Shown here: one piece after another, positions 34,929 through 45,118 of the stretch
Layout of the letters: each line of letters begins with the position of its first letter
How positions within the stretch are numbered: position 1 is the first letter of the stretch
Origin: a bacterium D16-51
GTDB taxonomy: Bacteria > Bacillota > Clostridia > Lachnospirales > Lachnospiraceae
Direction of reading: 5' to 3'
Length of the DNA stretch: 62,946 bases
NCBI GenBank assembly: GCA_003612285.1
Contig: RAYE01000030.1
Coordinates: forward strand, 1-62,946
Notes under the pieces: generated by a model
What the model was told of the DNA's origin: nothing
Databases searched by the model: none
Seen by the model: the letters and a program-made list of their open reading frames with translations, nothing else
Position numbers and translations under genes: made by a program

Positions 34929-36023
34929 TTAGTTCAAATGTACCGGAATAGAGACAAATATCTGAAATCCATTTTTTTGTGAAATTTGCAGTATTCCTTT
35001 GAGCAGCCGGACGCGGTCTGCGATGTTGACAAGCCCGATTCCGTTGCTTTCTTCTTCAATGTTATCCAAAGAAAATGTTTTTGTAGAAGCTGTTTTTCCA
35101 TTGTCATGGATGATAAGCTGGTACATTGACGGGTGTTCCCGCAATGTAATATTGACAAGCGTTGCGTTGCTGTGTTTTGAAATATTTGTCAGGGCTTCCT
35201 TTATAATGGAAATAAAAGCATAACGTACAGTGCTTGGCACATCGTTTTGGATGTCATATTCCAGGTGGGCTGGGCAGAATGTAAAGTTTCTAATAAGGTT
35301 TTCTATGCTTTTTTGTAAATTGATGGAATCATCATGCAGGTTGTGGACGCTTGCCCTGATATTATCCATTGCCTGGGAAAGGGTATCCTGTAAAAGCTGC
35401 AGGGGTTCGCTGCAGTTATCGTCCTGGTTAATCGCCTGGAGGGCTCCTGTCATCAGGATGCTGCGAGAAAGCATATGCCCGACATTGTCATGGATTTCCC
35501 GGGCAATTCGGTTTCTTTCCTGTAAGGTGGCGTTGTGGATTTCATAATCCTGGTTTTCAAGAAGTGTTTGGTTGCGTGCTTTGAGCAGCAGATTCCGTTC
35601 TGTGCTGTCATCCCGCATATGCTTATATTTTTCTGCCAGGATATTATAGCTTTTTGTCAAATATTCCAGGAAAAGGGCAAGGATTGTCCCAAAAAGCAGA
35701 AACAGGAAAAAAGGGATGTCTGATTGCGCAAAGGACAAGAAGTTTTCTGCAAAAAAAACCAATATAACCAGATAGAAGCGGATGCGGCTGGCTTCTATTG
35801 TGAAAAGCGGGATAAAAAGGAAAAAGCCCGGAAAGAAAGGTATAGCTGCCGCATAGAAAGAAAGGGCTGCCCTGGAAAGTTTTTTATCCTGGAAATAATA
35901 AAAAAAGGCCGCTGCTGTTACAGATAAAAGGAAGCTGACAATGGTTTGTTTTGAAAAGCCTTGGAAGTATATCCCTCCCAGGCAGTAGGACAGGATGATT
36001 AAATGGGACAGGAATACATTCAT
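34929..36023 (-). CDS. NarL-type sensor histidine kinase
   Basis: 364 residues: about five membrane helices in the first 125 with almost no loops, a coiled stretch, then a HisKA_3 domain with phospho-acceptor His178 (ERNRIAREIHDNVGHML), and an ATPase with IIKEALTNISKHS, IHDNGK and GIGLVNIADRVRLL. Kinases with an all-membrane sensor of this kind often watch the cell envelope. It is divergent from the ABC exporter (36212), with 188 nt between. Confidence 0.92.
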   Translation of the reverse strand: MNVFLSHLIILSYCLGGIYFQGFSKQTIVSFLLSVTAAAFFYYFQDKKLSRAALSFYAAAIPFFPGFFLFIPLFTIEASRIRFYLVILVFFAENFLSFAQSDIPFFLFLLFGTILALFLEYLTKSYNILAEKYKHMRDDSTERNLLLKARNQTLLENQDYEIHNATLQERNRIAREIHDNVGHMLSRSILMTGALQAINQDDNCSEPLQLLQDTLSQAMDNIRASVHNLHDDSINLQKSIENLIRNFTFCPAHLEYDIQNDVPSTVRYAFISIIKEALTNISKHSNATLVNITLREHPSMYQLIIHDNGKTASTKTFSLDNIEEESNGIGLVNIADRVRLLKGILQISQKNGFQIFVSIPVHLN

Positions 36024-36211
36024 ATACAGTAGTTGCTCCTTTCTGTTTTTTAATTTAACAGTAGTTTACCATGGAATATGACATTTGTCACATGCAGGAA
36101 CTGACAACTGACACTTGGAGCGGAGGGGATTTGTTTTTATAATGGTTATAAACCAGATTAAGACAGGTTTGTGTTATAGGATGCATTGCAGGAAAGGAAG
36201 AGGGAATAGTT

Positions 36212-37141
36212 ATGATTCGTATTGAAAATTTGGTAAAGAGATATGGTGATTTGGTTGCACTGGACCATTTGAATTTGGAAGTATATGAAGGGGAGGTTTT
36301 TGGCCTTCTTGGTCCCAATGGCTGTGGGAAGACAACGGCGATAAGCTGTCTGCTGGCATTATTAAAATTTGATAAGGGGACAATCAGAATATTTGGGGAA
36401 GAAATGAGGCCGGACAGTTATGGGATAAAACGGAAAATTGGGATTGTGCCACAGGATGTTGCTGTGTTTCCTGAATTGTCCGTAAGGGAAAATATTGAGT
36501 ATTTTTGTGGGCTGTATGTGGCGGATAAAATACAGCGTAAAAAATGTGTAGAGGAAGCTATTGCGTTTACCGGGTTGGAGGGATATCAGAAAATGCGCCC
36601 ACATCAGCTTTCCGGCGGGCTTTTGCGTCGTCTGAATATTGCCTGTGGAATTGCCCATAAACCCAAATTGATTATTATGGATGAACCGACTGTTGCAGTA
36701 GACCCACAGAGCCGGAACCATATATTAGAAGGAATCCAGCGTCTGAACAGGGAGGGGGCGACAATAATCTATACATCACATTATATGGAAGAGGTAGAGC
36801 AAATCTGTACCAGAATTTCCATACTTGATCATGGCAGGAGCATTGCAACGGGGACGAAGGAGGAATTGAAGCGCATGATTAAAATGGGGGAGCGGATTAC
36901 GGTAGAAGGGATTCAAGTGACAGAAGGGCAGATAGCGGCTGTCAGGGAGCTGCCGCATGTGTTCCAGACAGAATATGACAACCAGCGTTTGGTAATTTGC
37001 TGCAGTGCGGCGAAAAAGAATTTAATGAGGGTTTTGCATTATTTGGAGGAAGAAGAAATTGTTTTTGGGAAGATTTTTTCTGAAATGCCAACCTTAAATG
37101 ATGTTTTTTTGGAAATTACCGGAAAAGAACTGCGTGATTGA
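36212..37141 (+). CDS. ABC exporter ATP-binding protein
   Basis: The 309-residue ATPase has Walker A LLGPNGCGKTTA, Q-loop GIVPQDVAVF, signature LSGGLLRRLNIACGIAH, Walker B LIIMDEPTVAVDP and switch TSHYMEE, plus the C-terminal extra domain typical of export ATPases. The signature has LL where most have QK/MR. A GGAAAGG-type site sets the start. It is followed by two permeases and is probably under the adjacent NarL-type system. Confidence 0.93.
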   Translation: MIRIENLVKRYGDLVALDHLNLEVYEGEVFGLLGPNGCGKTTAISCLLALLKFDKGTIRIFGEEMRPDSYGIKRKIGIVPQDVAVFPELSVRENIEYFCGLYVADKIQRKKCVEEAIAFTGLEGYQKMRPHQLSGGLLRRLNIACGIAHKPKLIIMDEPTVAVDPQSRNHILEGIQRLNREGATIIYTSHYMEEVEQICTRISILDHGRSIATGTKEELKRMIKMGERITVEGIQVTEGQIAAVRELPHVFQTEYDNQRLVICCSAAKKNLMRVLHYLEEEEIVFGKIFSEMPTLNDVFLEITGKELRD

Positions 37142-37171
37142 AAAAAGTGAAGGAGAAAGGAGGCTGGTGTC

Positions 37172-38347
37172 ATGCTGCATCTTATTAAATATCGTTTTTT
37201 TAGCATATTGCGGGAGAAGACTACAATGTTTTGGGGATTTGTCTTTCCACTGATTTTGTGTACATTATTTTATGTTACATTTGGAGATATTGACAGTACG
37301 CTGGAGTGTATTAATACAGCGGCAGTTGTCAGGAATGATACTACGGAGGCGAAGGCTTTTGAAGCTTTTTTAAAGGTTGTGGAAGATTCCGGGGAAGATT
37401 TGTTTGCAGTAGAATGGATGGAGGAGAAGGAAGCAAAGGAAAAGTTAAAAGATGGGAAGATTTCAGGTATTTTTTATGTTGATACAGAACCAGAACTTTT
37501 TGTAGCAGGCAGCGGCATTGAAGAAAGTGTGCTGCAGGCTGTGCTGGAATCTTATATGGGAAGATGCCAGGTGGTTCAGGATGTTTTAAAGGAAAAGCCG
37601 GAAGAGCTTTTGGGCATGGCTGGACAGGCTGATGCAGATGAAATTTATTCTGAGATTTCTGATAAAATAAGTTCTCAGGCAATGCAGGAGGAATTTGTAG
37701 AGGAAACTTCGCTGGGTGGGAAAAAGACAGACGGCATGATTCAATATTTCTTTTCACTGATTGGCATGACCTGCATGTTTGGCTGCTTTTTGGGATTTGA
37801 TTCCGTTATGACGCTGCAGGCTAATATCAGCCCGGTTGGGGCAAGGCGCTGTGTAGGGGCTGTAAGTAAATTTAAGCTTTTAATAATTGATTTTTTATTA
37901 ATCTGCATTGTGAATTATATAGAAACGCTGGTGCTGTTTGCTTATATGACAAAAGTGTTAAAGCTTGATATGGGAAATGACTGGGGGAAAAATCTTTTGA
38001 TTGCTTTCCTGGGCTGCCTTGTTGGCGTTGCATTAGGGATTTTAGTTGGAAGCATTGGAAAATGGAAGGAAGGGACGAAAATTGCAGTTATGCTTAGTGT
38101 CAGCCTTGGGAGCAGTTTCTTATCGGGCTTGATGATTAGTGGGATTAAGGGATTGATTGAGGAAAGATGCCCGATTATAAACCGAATTAACCCTGCGTCG
38201 CTTATTTCGGATGCATTTTATAGCGTGGCAATTTATCAGGATGGCAGCCGCTATATCCGGGATGTAGTTACGATGGCGGTTTTGGCAGTTATTTTCTTGG
38301 CGGGAAGTTTCCTGATGGTAAGGAGGGTGCGTTATGACAGTATTTAA
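37172..38347 (+). CDS. ABC-2 type exporter permease
   Basis: This 391-residue protein has one helix at the start (about 20-40), an outside domain of about 150 residues (DSTLECINTAAVVRND on), then six helices. GGAGAAAGGAGG precedes the ATG. It overlaps the next gene by 14 nt. Confidence 0.85.
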   Translation: MLHLIKYRFFSILREKTTMFWGFVFPLILCTLFYVTFGDIDSTLECINTAAVVRNDTTEAKAFEAFLKVVEDSGEDLFAVEWMEEKEAKEKLKDGKISGIFYVDTEPELFVAGSGIEESVLQAVLESYMGRCQVVQDVLKEKPEELLGMAGQADADEIYSEISDKISSQAMQEEFVEETSLGGKKTDGMIQYFFSLIGMTCMFGCFLGFDSVMTLQANISPVGARRCVGAVSKFKLLIIDFLLICIVNYIETLVLFAYMTKVLKLDMGNDWGKNLLIAFLGCLVGVALGILVGSIGKWKEGTKIAVMLSVSLGSSFLSGLMISGIKGLIEERCPIINRINPASLISDAFYSVAIYQDGSRYIRDVVTMAVLAVIFLAGSFLMVRRVRYDSI

Positions 38348-39485
38348 GAGTTATCTGCTGATGGTTAAAAGAAATTATGGCCGGTTGCTGCTGTATTTTG
38401 GGATTTTTATTGGAATTGCGGTTGCAATGAGCATTGCAGGGGATAAGGGCAGTACAGGGGATTTTTCAGCAGAAAAAGCAGAGATAGCAGTGGTTGATTT
38501 AGACCAAAGTGAGTTTTCGGGGCAGCTGATAAAATTCCTTAAAGAAAAACATCATGTGGTGGTGGCAGAGAATGACAAAGCGAGGCTTGCAGAAGAATTA
38601 TACTATGAGAAAAGGGATATTGTACTGCAAATTAATAAAGGATTTTCAGAAGCGGTTCTGGAAGGGAAAAATGGAGTGCACATGACACAGCGCCCAGGTT
38701 CTTATAATGGAGTATATATTTCACAGCAAATAGAACAGTTTTTGGGAGATGTTTTGTCATACCACTCTTTTGGGTATAGTATTCCTGAGGGCTGCAAGCG
38801 GGTGATGGGGCGCAAAGAATGCAGGGTTACCTTGGATGATGAGAATGGAAATGGTGGGAAAACACCAGCATTTTCCTATTTCTTTGGGTTTATACCATAT
38901 CTTTTTATTGCTGCATTAGGTGTTGTACTTGGGAAGGTTTTAGTGATATTCCGTGATAAAAGGATTAAAAACCGTATGATGGCGTCTTCCTTTTCTCTGC
39001 TCCGGCAGAATGTGCAGATTCTTTTTGGCTTTTGGATTATTGGAAGTTTGCTGTATATTTTAACGGCTGCGATAGCACTCATAATTTATGGGAAGGATTT
39101 ACTTTCTGCGCCTAACATAGGATATTATCTTTTAAACAGTTATGTAGATATGCTGGCTGCGTTGGAATTTGCGTTTATTGTCGGGCTGCTTGTAAAAGAA
39201 GAGAAGAGGGTGGATATGATTATTACGCCGCTTTCCCTTGGAATCTGCTTTTTGTGCGGCGTCTTTGTGCCACAGCAGGTCCTTTCAGGTTCTGTGCAGA
39301 CAGTTGCTTCTTTTTTGCCGGTACATTGGTATGAAAAGGTAAATAACCTGCTGATAGAACATGCAGAGATTACAGGGGAAGTCAGCCAGAAGGTATGGCA
39401 GGGAATTGGGATACAGGTTCTGTTTTTAATTGCTATGGCAGGAATCAGCATGGCGATTGCAAAATATCAGCAGCAAGAAAGATAA
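38334..39485 (+). CDS. ABC-2 type exporter permease
   Basis: 383 residues with the same layout as the upstream permease: helix about 18-36, outside domain from GDFSAEKAEIAVVDLDQ to about 185, then five or six helices. The ATG is coupled to the previous gene, whose end carries an AAGGAGG site. The two probably form the channel of one exporter. Confidence 0.85.
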   Translation: MTVFKSYLLMVKRNYGRLLLYFGIFIGIAVAMSIAGDKGSTGDFSAEKAEIAVVDLDQSEFSGQLIKFLKEKHHVVVAENDKARLAEELYYEKRDIVLQINKGFSEAVLEGKNGVHMTQRPGSYNGVYISQQIEQFLGDVLSYHSFGYSIPEGCKRVMGRKECRVTLDDENGNGGKTPAFSYFFGFIPYLFIAALGVVLGKVLVIFRDKRIKNRMMASSFSLLRQNVQILFGFWIIGSLLYILTAAIALIIYGKDLLSAPNIGYYLLNSYVDMLAALEFAFIVGLLVKEEKRVDMIITPLSLGICFLCGVFVPQQVLSGSVQTVASFLPVHWYEKVNNLLIEHAEITGEVSQKVWQGIGIQVLFLIAMAGISMAIAKYQQQER

Positions 39486-39590
39486 ACAAAACCTTAAATT
39501 TTTCTGTTCTTATTTTCAAATATCCGAAAATGCGTTATACTTTTTTCTAAAGTTTTTGATATTGCAGGAAAGAGCGGGGGAAGAGGGCGT

Positions 39591-40910
39591 ATGAAAGAAC
39601 ATATTGTGAAAAAGAAGGAAGGGAAAGAGGATATCAGAGAGGATAAGGCAGGGGAAAAGTCTGGAAAAGGGCTGAAGGAGGAAAAGGGGCTGGCAAAGAA
39701 AGGGGCGCCAAAAGAAGGGGAGGCTGGTGGAAAGCCAATCCACTGGCTGCATATTAACCAGAGATATATGTCAGTCTGCCGGTATTCCCTGTTTGTGATT
39801 GTTGCGGCAATCCTGATTTATATTATTATTTCCCATTGGGGAGAAACGAAGAAGTCAATTTCAAATTTGTTTAGTGTGTTGTCGCCTTTTCTGATTGGCG
39901 TATTGATGGCATATTTTCTGATTCCCCTGGTGGCAAAGATTCAGGGGCTTTTACAGAAATTTATTACAAAAGGGAAGTATGAGAAAGTTACAAAGAGTGT
40001 TGCCATTTTCCTTGCATATCTGCTGGTAATTGGGTTTATAGCAATTGCTTTTGTCTTTGTCATCCCACAGATGGGGCAGAGTATCCAGGAGCTTACAGAG
40101 AAGATACCATACATGTACCGTACAGTAATGCGGGAGCTGGCAGGGCTGCAGAGACGTTACCCTGATATTGATTTGGAATTTGCTTATGACCAGTTGGAAG
40201 AGGTGATGCCAAACCTGATTAACTATGGGACGGATTTGATGGGAAGCCTGCTTCCGGTGGTATATTCCCTGTCTGTTTCCATTGTGAAAATGGCAATCAA
40301 CCTGCTGCTGGGGGTAATGATTTCGATTTATATGATATACAGCAAAGAAAATTTCCGTTATCAGGGGAAACGGATTGTATATGCAGTTTTTTCAGAAGAA
40401 AAAGGGGATGCAATCTGTACCACACTGCGGGAATGCAATAATATATTCGGCGCATTTCTAATTAGCAAAGCGATTGATTCACTGATTATTGGGTGTATCT
40501 GCTGTGTCGCCATGAATATTATCGGGCTTCCATATTCTGTGCTTTTAAGCGTGATTGTCGGGATTACGAATATGATTCCATATTTTGGCCCGTTTATTGG
40601 CGCAGTTCCGGGTGTTTTAATTTATCTTTGTACTGACTGGGAACTGGCGTTGATTTTTGCCATTATGATATTGGTCCTCCAGCAGTTTGACGGGCTGATT
40701 CTGGGACCGCGCCTTCTGGGACAGTCAACCGGGCTAAGCCCAATCTGGGTTATTTTTGCAATTACAGTAGGCGGCGCATATTTTGGCGTGCTTGGTATGT
40801 TTGTTGGCGTTCCGGTTGTTGCTGTGGTCGCTTATCTGATAAATAAGCTGATTAGCAGCCGGCTGCGGGGGAAAAAGGTAAAAGCATTGCAGGAGTTTGA
40901 GGAAAATTAA
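39591..40910 (+). CDS. AI-2E family transporter
   Basis: A 439-residue protein with about eight membrane helices and the family signatures FGPFIGAVPGVLI and QFDGLILGPRLLGQSTGLSP. Members are often annotated as AI-2 exporters, though many act as ion antiporters or have unknown cargo. The first 45 residues are a highly charged extension (EKSGKGLKEEKGLAKKGAPK) not usual in the family. A purine-rich site (GGGGGAAGAGGG) precedes the ATG. It stands alone before a terminator. Confidence 0.88.
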   Translation: MKEHIVKKKEGKEDIREDKAGEKSGKGLKEEKGLAKKGAPKEGEAGGKPIHWLHINQRYMSVCRYSLFVIVAAILIYIIISHWGETKKSISNLFSVLSPFLIGVLMAYFLIPLVAKIQGLLQKFITKGKYEKVTKSVAIFLAYLLVIGFIAIAFVFVIPQMGQSIQELTEKIPYMYRTVMRELAGLQRRYPDIDLEFAYDQLEEVMPNLINYGTDLMGSLLPVVYSLSVSIVKMAINLLLGVMISIYMIYSKENFRYQGKRIVYAVFSEEKGDAICTTLRECNNIFGAFLISKAIDSLIIGCICCVAMNIIGLPYSVLLSVIVGITNMIPYFGPFIGAVPGVLIYLCTDWELALIFAIMILVLQQFDGLILGPRLLGQSTGLSPIWVIFAITVGGAYFGVLGMFVGVPVVAVVAYLINKLISSRLRGKKVKALQEFEEN

Positions 40911-40943
40911 AAAAGGGCACCAGCGTTGGCGGTGCCCTTTTTT
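40911..40943. terminator. Rho-independent terminator, two-way
   Basis: GGGCACC and GGTGCCC form a stem around AGCGTTGGC, flanked by A-run and T-run. The same hairpin (one base different in the loop) is at 54035-54057. Confidence 0.8.
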
Positions 40944-40958
40944 AATTTGCTGCCGTGG

Positions 40959-41471
40959 TTATGATATGTTTTGCAGCTTTTGGCTGTGCTCTTGAATTAC
41001 TTTTTTCATAATAGATATATCCTGTTTTATTTCTTCATAATCCCCAACACTATCTTTATATCTGTCAAATGTTGAAGTATAGCAGGATTCTATAGTATTC
41101 AATCGCGGAAGAACTTTGTTTTCTTGGTTTAATTCAATATTTTTAACTCTGATGACAGTATTATCAACTTTGGTTTCAATCTTATCAACTCTGGCTTCAA
41201 TACTATTAACTTTGACCTCGATCTTATCAACTTTGGCTTCAATCTTATCAACTCTGGCCTCGATCTTATCAACTTTGGCCTCAATCTTATCAACTTTGGC
41301 CTCGATATGATCAACCCTGGCTTCAATATTTTTAACCCTGATATCAATCTTATCCACTTTGGTTTTGAGTTCCTTCATATCTTTTTTGATTTTCTGTACA
41401 TCCTTGGTGATATGGTTCAACTTCTTGTCCATCATATCAGATATGGCTAATAGTAATTCATTATCGGTCAT
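40959..41471 (-). CDS. Coiled-coil protein of heptad repeats
   Basis: 170 residues, nearly all a coiled coil. The centre is a run of about ten 7-residue units of the type KVDKIEA/RVDKIEA (about residues 36-110), which is why the DNA there looks tandemly repeated (41150-41350). The ends are less regular and polar. No membrane segment, no enzyme motif. Such proteins are common in Lachnospiraceae next to mobile or Rpn/AAA genes; here the frameshifted AAA gene is next upstream on the same strand (95 nt apart). Confidence 0.75.
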   Translation of the reverse strand: MTDNELLLAISDMMDKKLNHITKDVQKIKKDMKELKTKVDKIDIRVKNIEARVDHIEAKVDKIEAKVDKIEARVDKIEAKVDKIEVKVNSIEARVDKIETKVDNTVIRVKNIELNQENKVLPRLNTIESCYTSTFDRYKDSVGDYEEIKQDISIMKKVIQEHSQKLQNIS

Positions 41472-41566
41472 TTTATCACGCTCCGTTTTGGTGATGATTT
41501 ATAAAGTAACTGTATTATATCATGCTCAGGGAGTAAAGTCTATTCAATTATCAGGGAGTAAAGTTT

Positions 41567-43224
41567 TCATCCAATCAACGCAGTTTTCCCTTTAAAAGCA
41601 AAACCATATTTACGGATTTTGTTTTCTGGGATACCTTTATTAGTCAGCAGTTGCACATATTTTCTATTCTCAATTTGCTGCAATGCTGCTTTTACTGTAT
41701 CTTGCAATGCTTTTTCTTCTTCCGGGTCATGTACTTTAAATTCAAGGATGATGCCGTCATCCTTTTTTTGTATGGGTTCCAGCATTACGTCATACCGTCC
41801 AAAACCACTTTCACGGTTAGAGGTAAGGGTGTAACGGTCGGAAAGTTCCACTAAAAGCCCCAATACAAATCCATGATAAAACCGTTCTGGTTCCTCACCG
41901 GAAGGGCGGCTGCCAGTGTCAAAATAGCTGAAAGTATTTAGTGCAACATTGTTCATATAATGGTTCATTGCTTTGATGTCCCCAAGAAGAAGCGCCTTAA
42001 TAAAACCGTTGTAGGCAGAAGTGTTCTTAAACCAGTTTTTTATAATGCTGCGAAACATATGCTCTACTTCGTGGTTTGTCAGGGTTAGTTCATATATATC
42101 ATTATCTGCTGCTAAGACTTTCAGGTAACCGCTTGCCAGAAGAAGGCTCCAGATAGCGGATGTACTGTCTTTTAACTGGCTGTAAATAATTTCTTCATCA
42201 ATTTCACTCTGTATTGATTTGCCTTGCAGCAGTTGTTCAAATTTCTGTTTGATTTCCATTTCGCCGGATTGTATTAATGCCCCGGCTAAGTTGTTGCTGC
42301 TGGTATTTGCCCAATAGGGTTTCAGTTTTCTTTTTGACAGAAAATTAATAATAGACCAGGGATTGTATATGCCATGTGTTTCTCCAAAGATAAAGCCGTC
42401 GTACCATTCCCTGACTTCATTTTTATTACGCAGCCCCATTTCATCCATTGCATGGAAAACTTCTTCTTCTGTAAAGCCAAATATCTTTTCATATTTATTT
42501 GATGTAGTTGTTATGATTTCCAGATGGTTTAAATCGGAAAAAAGGCTTTCCCTGCTGATACGTGTAATTCCGGTTAACAGGGCGCGTTCAAGATAAGGGT
42601 TTGTTTTAAATGTGGAGTTAAAAAGGCTGCGGGTAAATTGGGTGATTTCTTCCCAGTAGCCATTGATATATGCTTCCTGCATGGGGGTGTCATATTCATC
42701 TAATAGTATAATTACCTTCTTTCCATAATAATGGTATAGGTAATTTGATAATTGATACAGGGCAAAGGCGGCGTCGCCTGGTTTCATATCATAAGAAACC
42801 CTGTCGAAAAATTCACGGTCTTTTTCTGTCAGGGCAGTGCTGTCTCGAAGGAAAAAATAATCTGAATAGAGGTTTGTGATAATCTGGCAGATTCGCTGGT
42901 ATGCATTAGAAAAAGAATTTTCTTTTACATTTGCGAATGTCAGGCTGATAACAGGATATTTTCCCTGAATTGCCTGAATTTTTCGTTTTTCCAAATGCCG
43001 AAGTTTTGAAATAATTGTTTTTTGCCTGAATATTTGTTTGAAAAGAAATATTCTGTCATGCTTATAGTCAGCGTTTTGCCAAAGCGGCGGGGGCGGGTGA
43101 TTAATGTTACATCATCGCCGCTTTCCCACCATTCTTTTATAAATATTGTTTTGTCAATATAAAAAACATCACGCTCTATTATTTTTTCAAAATCCTGTAT
43201 GCCAATGCTGACTGTTTTTGCCAT
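41567..43224 (-). pseudogene. AAA-ATPase-like / PD-(D/E)XK protein, frameshifted
   Basis: The N-terminal part (43224 to about 42965) has SIGIQDFEKIIERDVFYIDKT and P-loop-like TRPRRFGKTLTISM; the C-terminal part (about 42965 to 41567) continues with GKYPVISLTFANVKE, IILLDEYDTPMQEAY, ALLTGITRISRES and ends with a nuclease-like domain (EPIQKKDDGIILEFKVHD). This is the known AAA-ATPase_like plus PDDEXK family fold, but the two parts lie in different frames. A single missing base in the run near 42965-42972 would explain it. Either a real recent inactivation or a sequence error. Confidence 0.85.
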
Positions 43225-43334
43225 AGATTCACCCCCTGGACTGTTTCGGTGTTTTGAAAGGCTTTCTTTTGTTTAAGATAGCACAGCGTATTGCTGTTGT
43301 CAATTTTCCCTGTAAAAAGCAATTTTTCCACCTG

Positions 43335-43623
43335 TGTGGTTGTTACTATTCACGGCCATTCTTTTTTCATGTGATAGACCCTCTGCCTTCGGCATAGTTC
43401 TACACTCCGTTTCGGTCCGTGCTGAACAGACATCCACTGGATGTCTAGCACCGCTGCTATGCAGCTCTGTCTATCTTAAAGGAACTGCCTATATATAGGG
43501 CAGTTCCTTGTAAAAAGAACAGCCTTTACAGTCGATTTCTGAAAAAGGGCTAAAATCTTATGTGCAAGCACAACGATTTTAGCCCTTTTTCAGAAATTGA
43601 CCGTGAATAGTAACATGTGGTTG
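43335..43623. mobile_element. Terminal-inverted-repeat element with flanking 8-bp duplication
   Basis: GTTACTATTCACGGCCA (43342-43358) and TGACCGTGAATAGTAAC (43598-43614) are inverted ends of a 273-bp unit. TGTGGTTG flanks it on both sides (43335-43342 and 43616-43623), as a target duplication would. Inside are a 27-bp palindrome GGAACTGCC/GGCAGTTCC (43481-43508 region) and a long stem TCTGAAAAAGGGCTAAAATC with its complement (about 43539-43594). There is no gene: a MITE-like non-autonomous element. Partial ends recur at 47549-47570 and 50013-50025. Confidence 0.65.
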
Positions 43624-43752
43624 CAAAATTGTGGATTAGCTTTTAATATATTATGGAGTAGTTGCTATTCAGTCTATATTGATAAGAAGGGCGAAAGAAA
43701 AAAGAGGAAAGGGTAAAATGCAAGCATTTTTGCTTGAAGCTTGGTGGAAATT

Positions 43753-45069
43753 ATGGAGCAGTTAAGTCTGTTTGACAGCAGGGAAGAAACAGCTCCTCTT
43801 GCAAGCAGGATTCGGCCAAATACTTTGGAAGATTATGTGGGGCAGAAGCATCTGGTTGGGAAGGGGAAGATTTTACGGCGGCTAATGGAAGAGGACCAGA
43901 TTTCTTCAATGATTTTCTGGGGACCGCCGGGTGTGGGCAAAACGACATTGGCAAGGATAATCGCCGATTATACGAAGGCAGAGTTTATAGAGTTCAGCGC
44001 AGTGAGCAGCGGGATAAAAGAAATTAAAGAGGTGATGGTGCAGGCAGAGCAGAACAGGAAGATGGGAATTCGGACGCTGCTGTTTGCAGATGAAATCCAC
44101 CGTTTTAATAAGGCGCAGCAGGACGCCTTTCTTCCTTTTGTAGAGAAAGGCAGTATTATTTTGGTAGGGGCAACAACGGAAAACCCATCCTTTGAGATTA
44201 ATTCGGCTTTGCTGTCCCGCTGTAAGGTATTTATTTTAAAAGCGTTAGAGGAACAGGATTTAAAGGAACTTCTGGAACATGCGCTGAAAAGCCCGAAAGG
44301 GTTAGGGAATATGCAGATTGAAATAGAGGATTCCTTATTGTCTGCAATTGCGCGCTTTGCAAACGGGGATGCAAGGACGGCACTAAACACGCTGGAAATG
44401 GCAGTTTTTAATGGGAAAATGGATGAAAATGCGGTTTTACGTGTGGATGGGGAGGTTTTGTCACAGTGTACAGACCGCCGTTCCCTGCTTTACGATAAGA
44501 AAGGGGAAGAGCATTATAATCTGATTTCTGCTTTGCACAAATCAATGCGCAACAGCGACCCGGATGCGGCGGTATATTGGATGTACCGTATGCTGGATGG
44601 AGGGGAAGAGCCTCTCTATATTGCGAGGAGGCTGGTGAGGTTTGCCAGTGAGGATGTGGGGATGGCAGATTCTAATGCATTACAGGTAGCAATAGCAGTG
44701 TTCCAGGCATGTCATTTTTTAGGGATGCCGGAATGTGATGTGCATCTGGCACATGCGGTTGTATATCTTTCTATGGCGCCTAAATCGAATGCGCTTTACC
44801 AGGCTTGTGAAAACTGCAAGGCAGATATTAAGGAACTTCCGGCAGAGCCAGTCCCTTTGCATATCTGTAATGCGCCTACCAGTCTTATGAGGGAATTGGA
44901 TTATGGGAAGGGCTATATTTATGCCCATGATACGGAAGAAAAAATGGCAAAGATGGAATGTCTGCCAGAGGCATTGTCTGGGAGAAGGTATTACCTTCCT
45001 ACAGGGCAGGGGAAGGAAAAAGAGGTGAAAGAACGCCTTGAGGAGATTTTAAAGTGGAAAAGCAAATAA
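43753..45069 (+). CDS. rarA: Replication-associated recombination protein A (MgsA/RarA)
   Basis: This is a 438-residue AAA+ ATPase of the clamp-loader relatives that acts at stalled replication forks. Walker A is [13 protein letters not shown], Walker B is [11 protein letters not shown], sensor 1 is [10 protein letters not shown], and the Arg finger region is [10 protein letters not shown]; the C-terminal tetramerisation part has [24 protein letters not shown] and PKSNALY. The start MEQLSLFD (43753) is the family's usual one; the frame opens 12 nt earlier with TTG. Length normal. Confidence 0.95.
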   Translation: MEQLSLFDSREETAPLASRIRPNTLEDYVGQKHLVGKGKILRRLMEEDQISSMIFWGPPGVGKTTLARIIADYTKAEFIEFSAVSSGIKEIKEVMVQAEQNRKMGIRTLLFADEIHRFNKAQQDAFLPFVEKGSIILVGATTENPSFEINSALLSRCKVFILKALEEQDLKELLEHALKSPKGLGNMQIEIEDSLLSAIARFANGDARTALNTLEMAVFNGKMDENAVLRVDGEVLSQCTDRRSLLYDKKGEEHYNLISALHKSMRNSDPDAAVYWMYRMLDGGEEPLYIARRLVRFASEDVGMADSNALQVAIAVFQACHFLGMPECDVHLAHAVVYLSMAPKSNALYQACENCKADIKELPAEPVPLHICNAPTSLMRELDYGKGYIYAHDTEEKMAKMECLPEALSGRRYYLPTGQGKEKEVKERLEEILKWKSK

Positions 45070-45118
45070 GGAGCATCCAGCCTTGGAAGTGGAGGCTGTG
45101 CCCGGATGAGGAGGGAAG

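Noticed and set aside
41116-41350. Tandem DNA repeat or CRISPR-like array, and plus-strand frames there
   Set aside because: The repetition is explained by 7-residue coiled-coil units of the minus-strand gene at 40959-41471.
43335-43623. Pair of convergent terminators
   Set aside because: The flanking duplication and 17-bp terminal repeats fit a mobile element better, although the inner stems may also end transcription.
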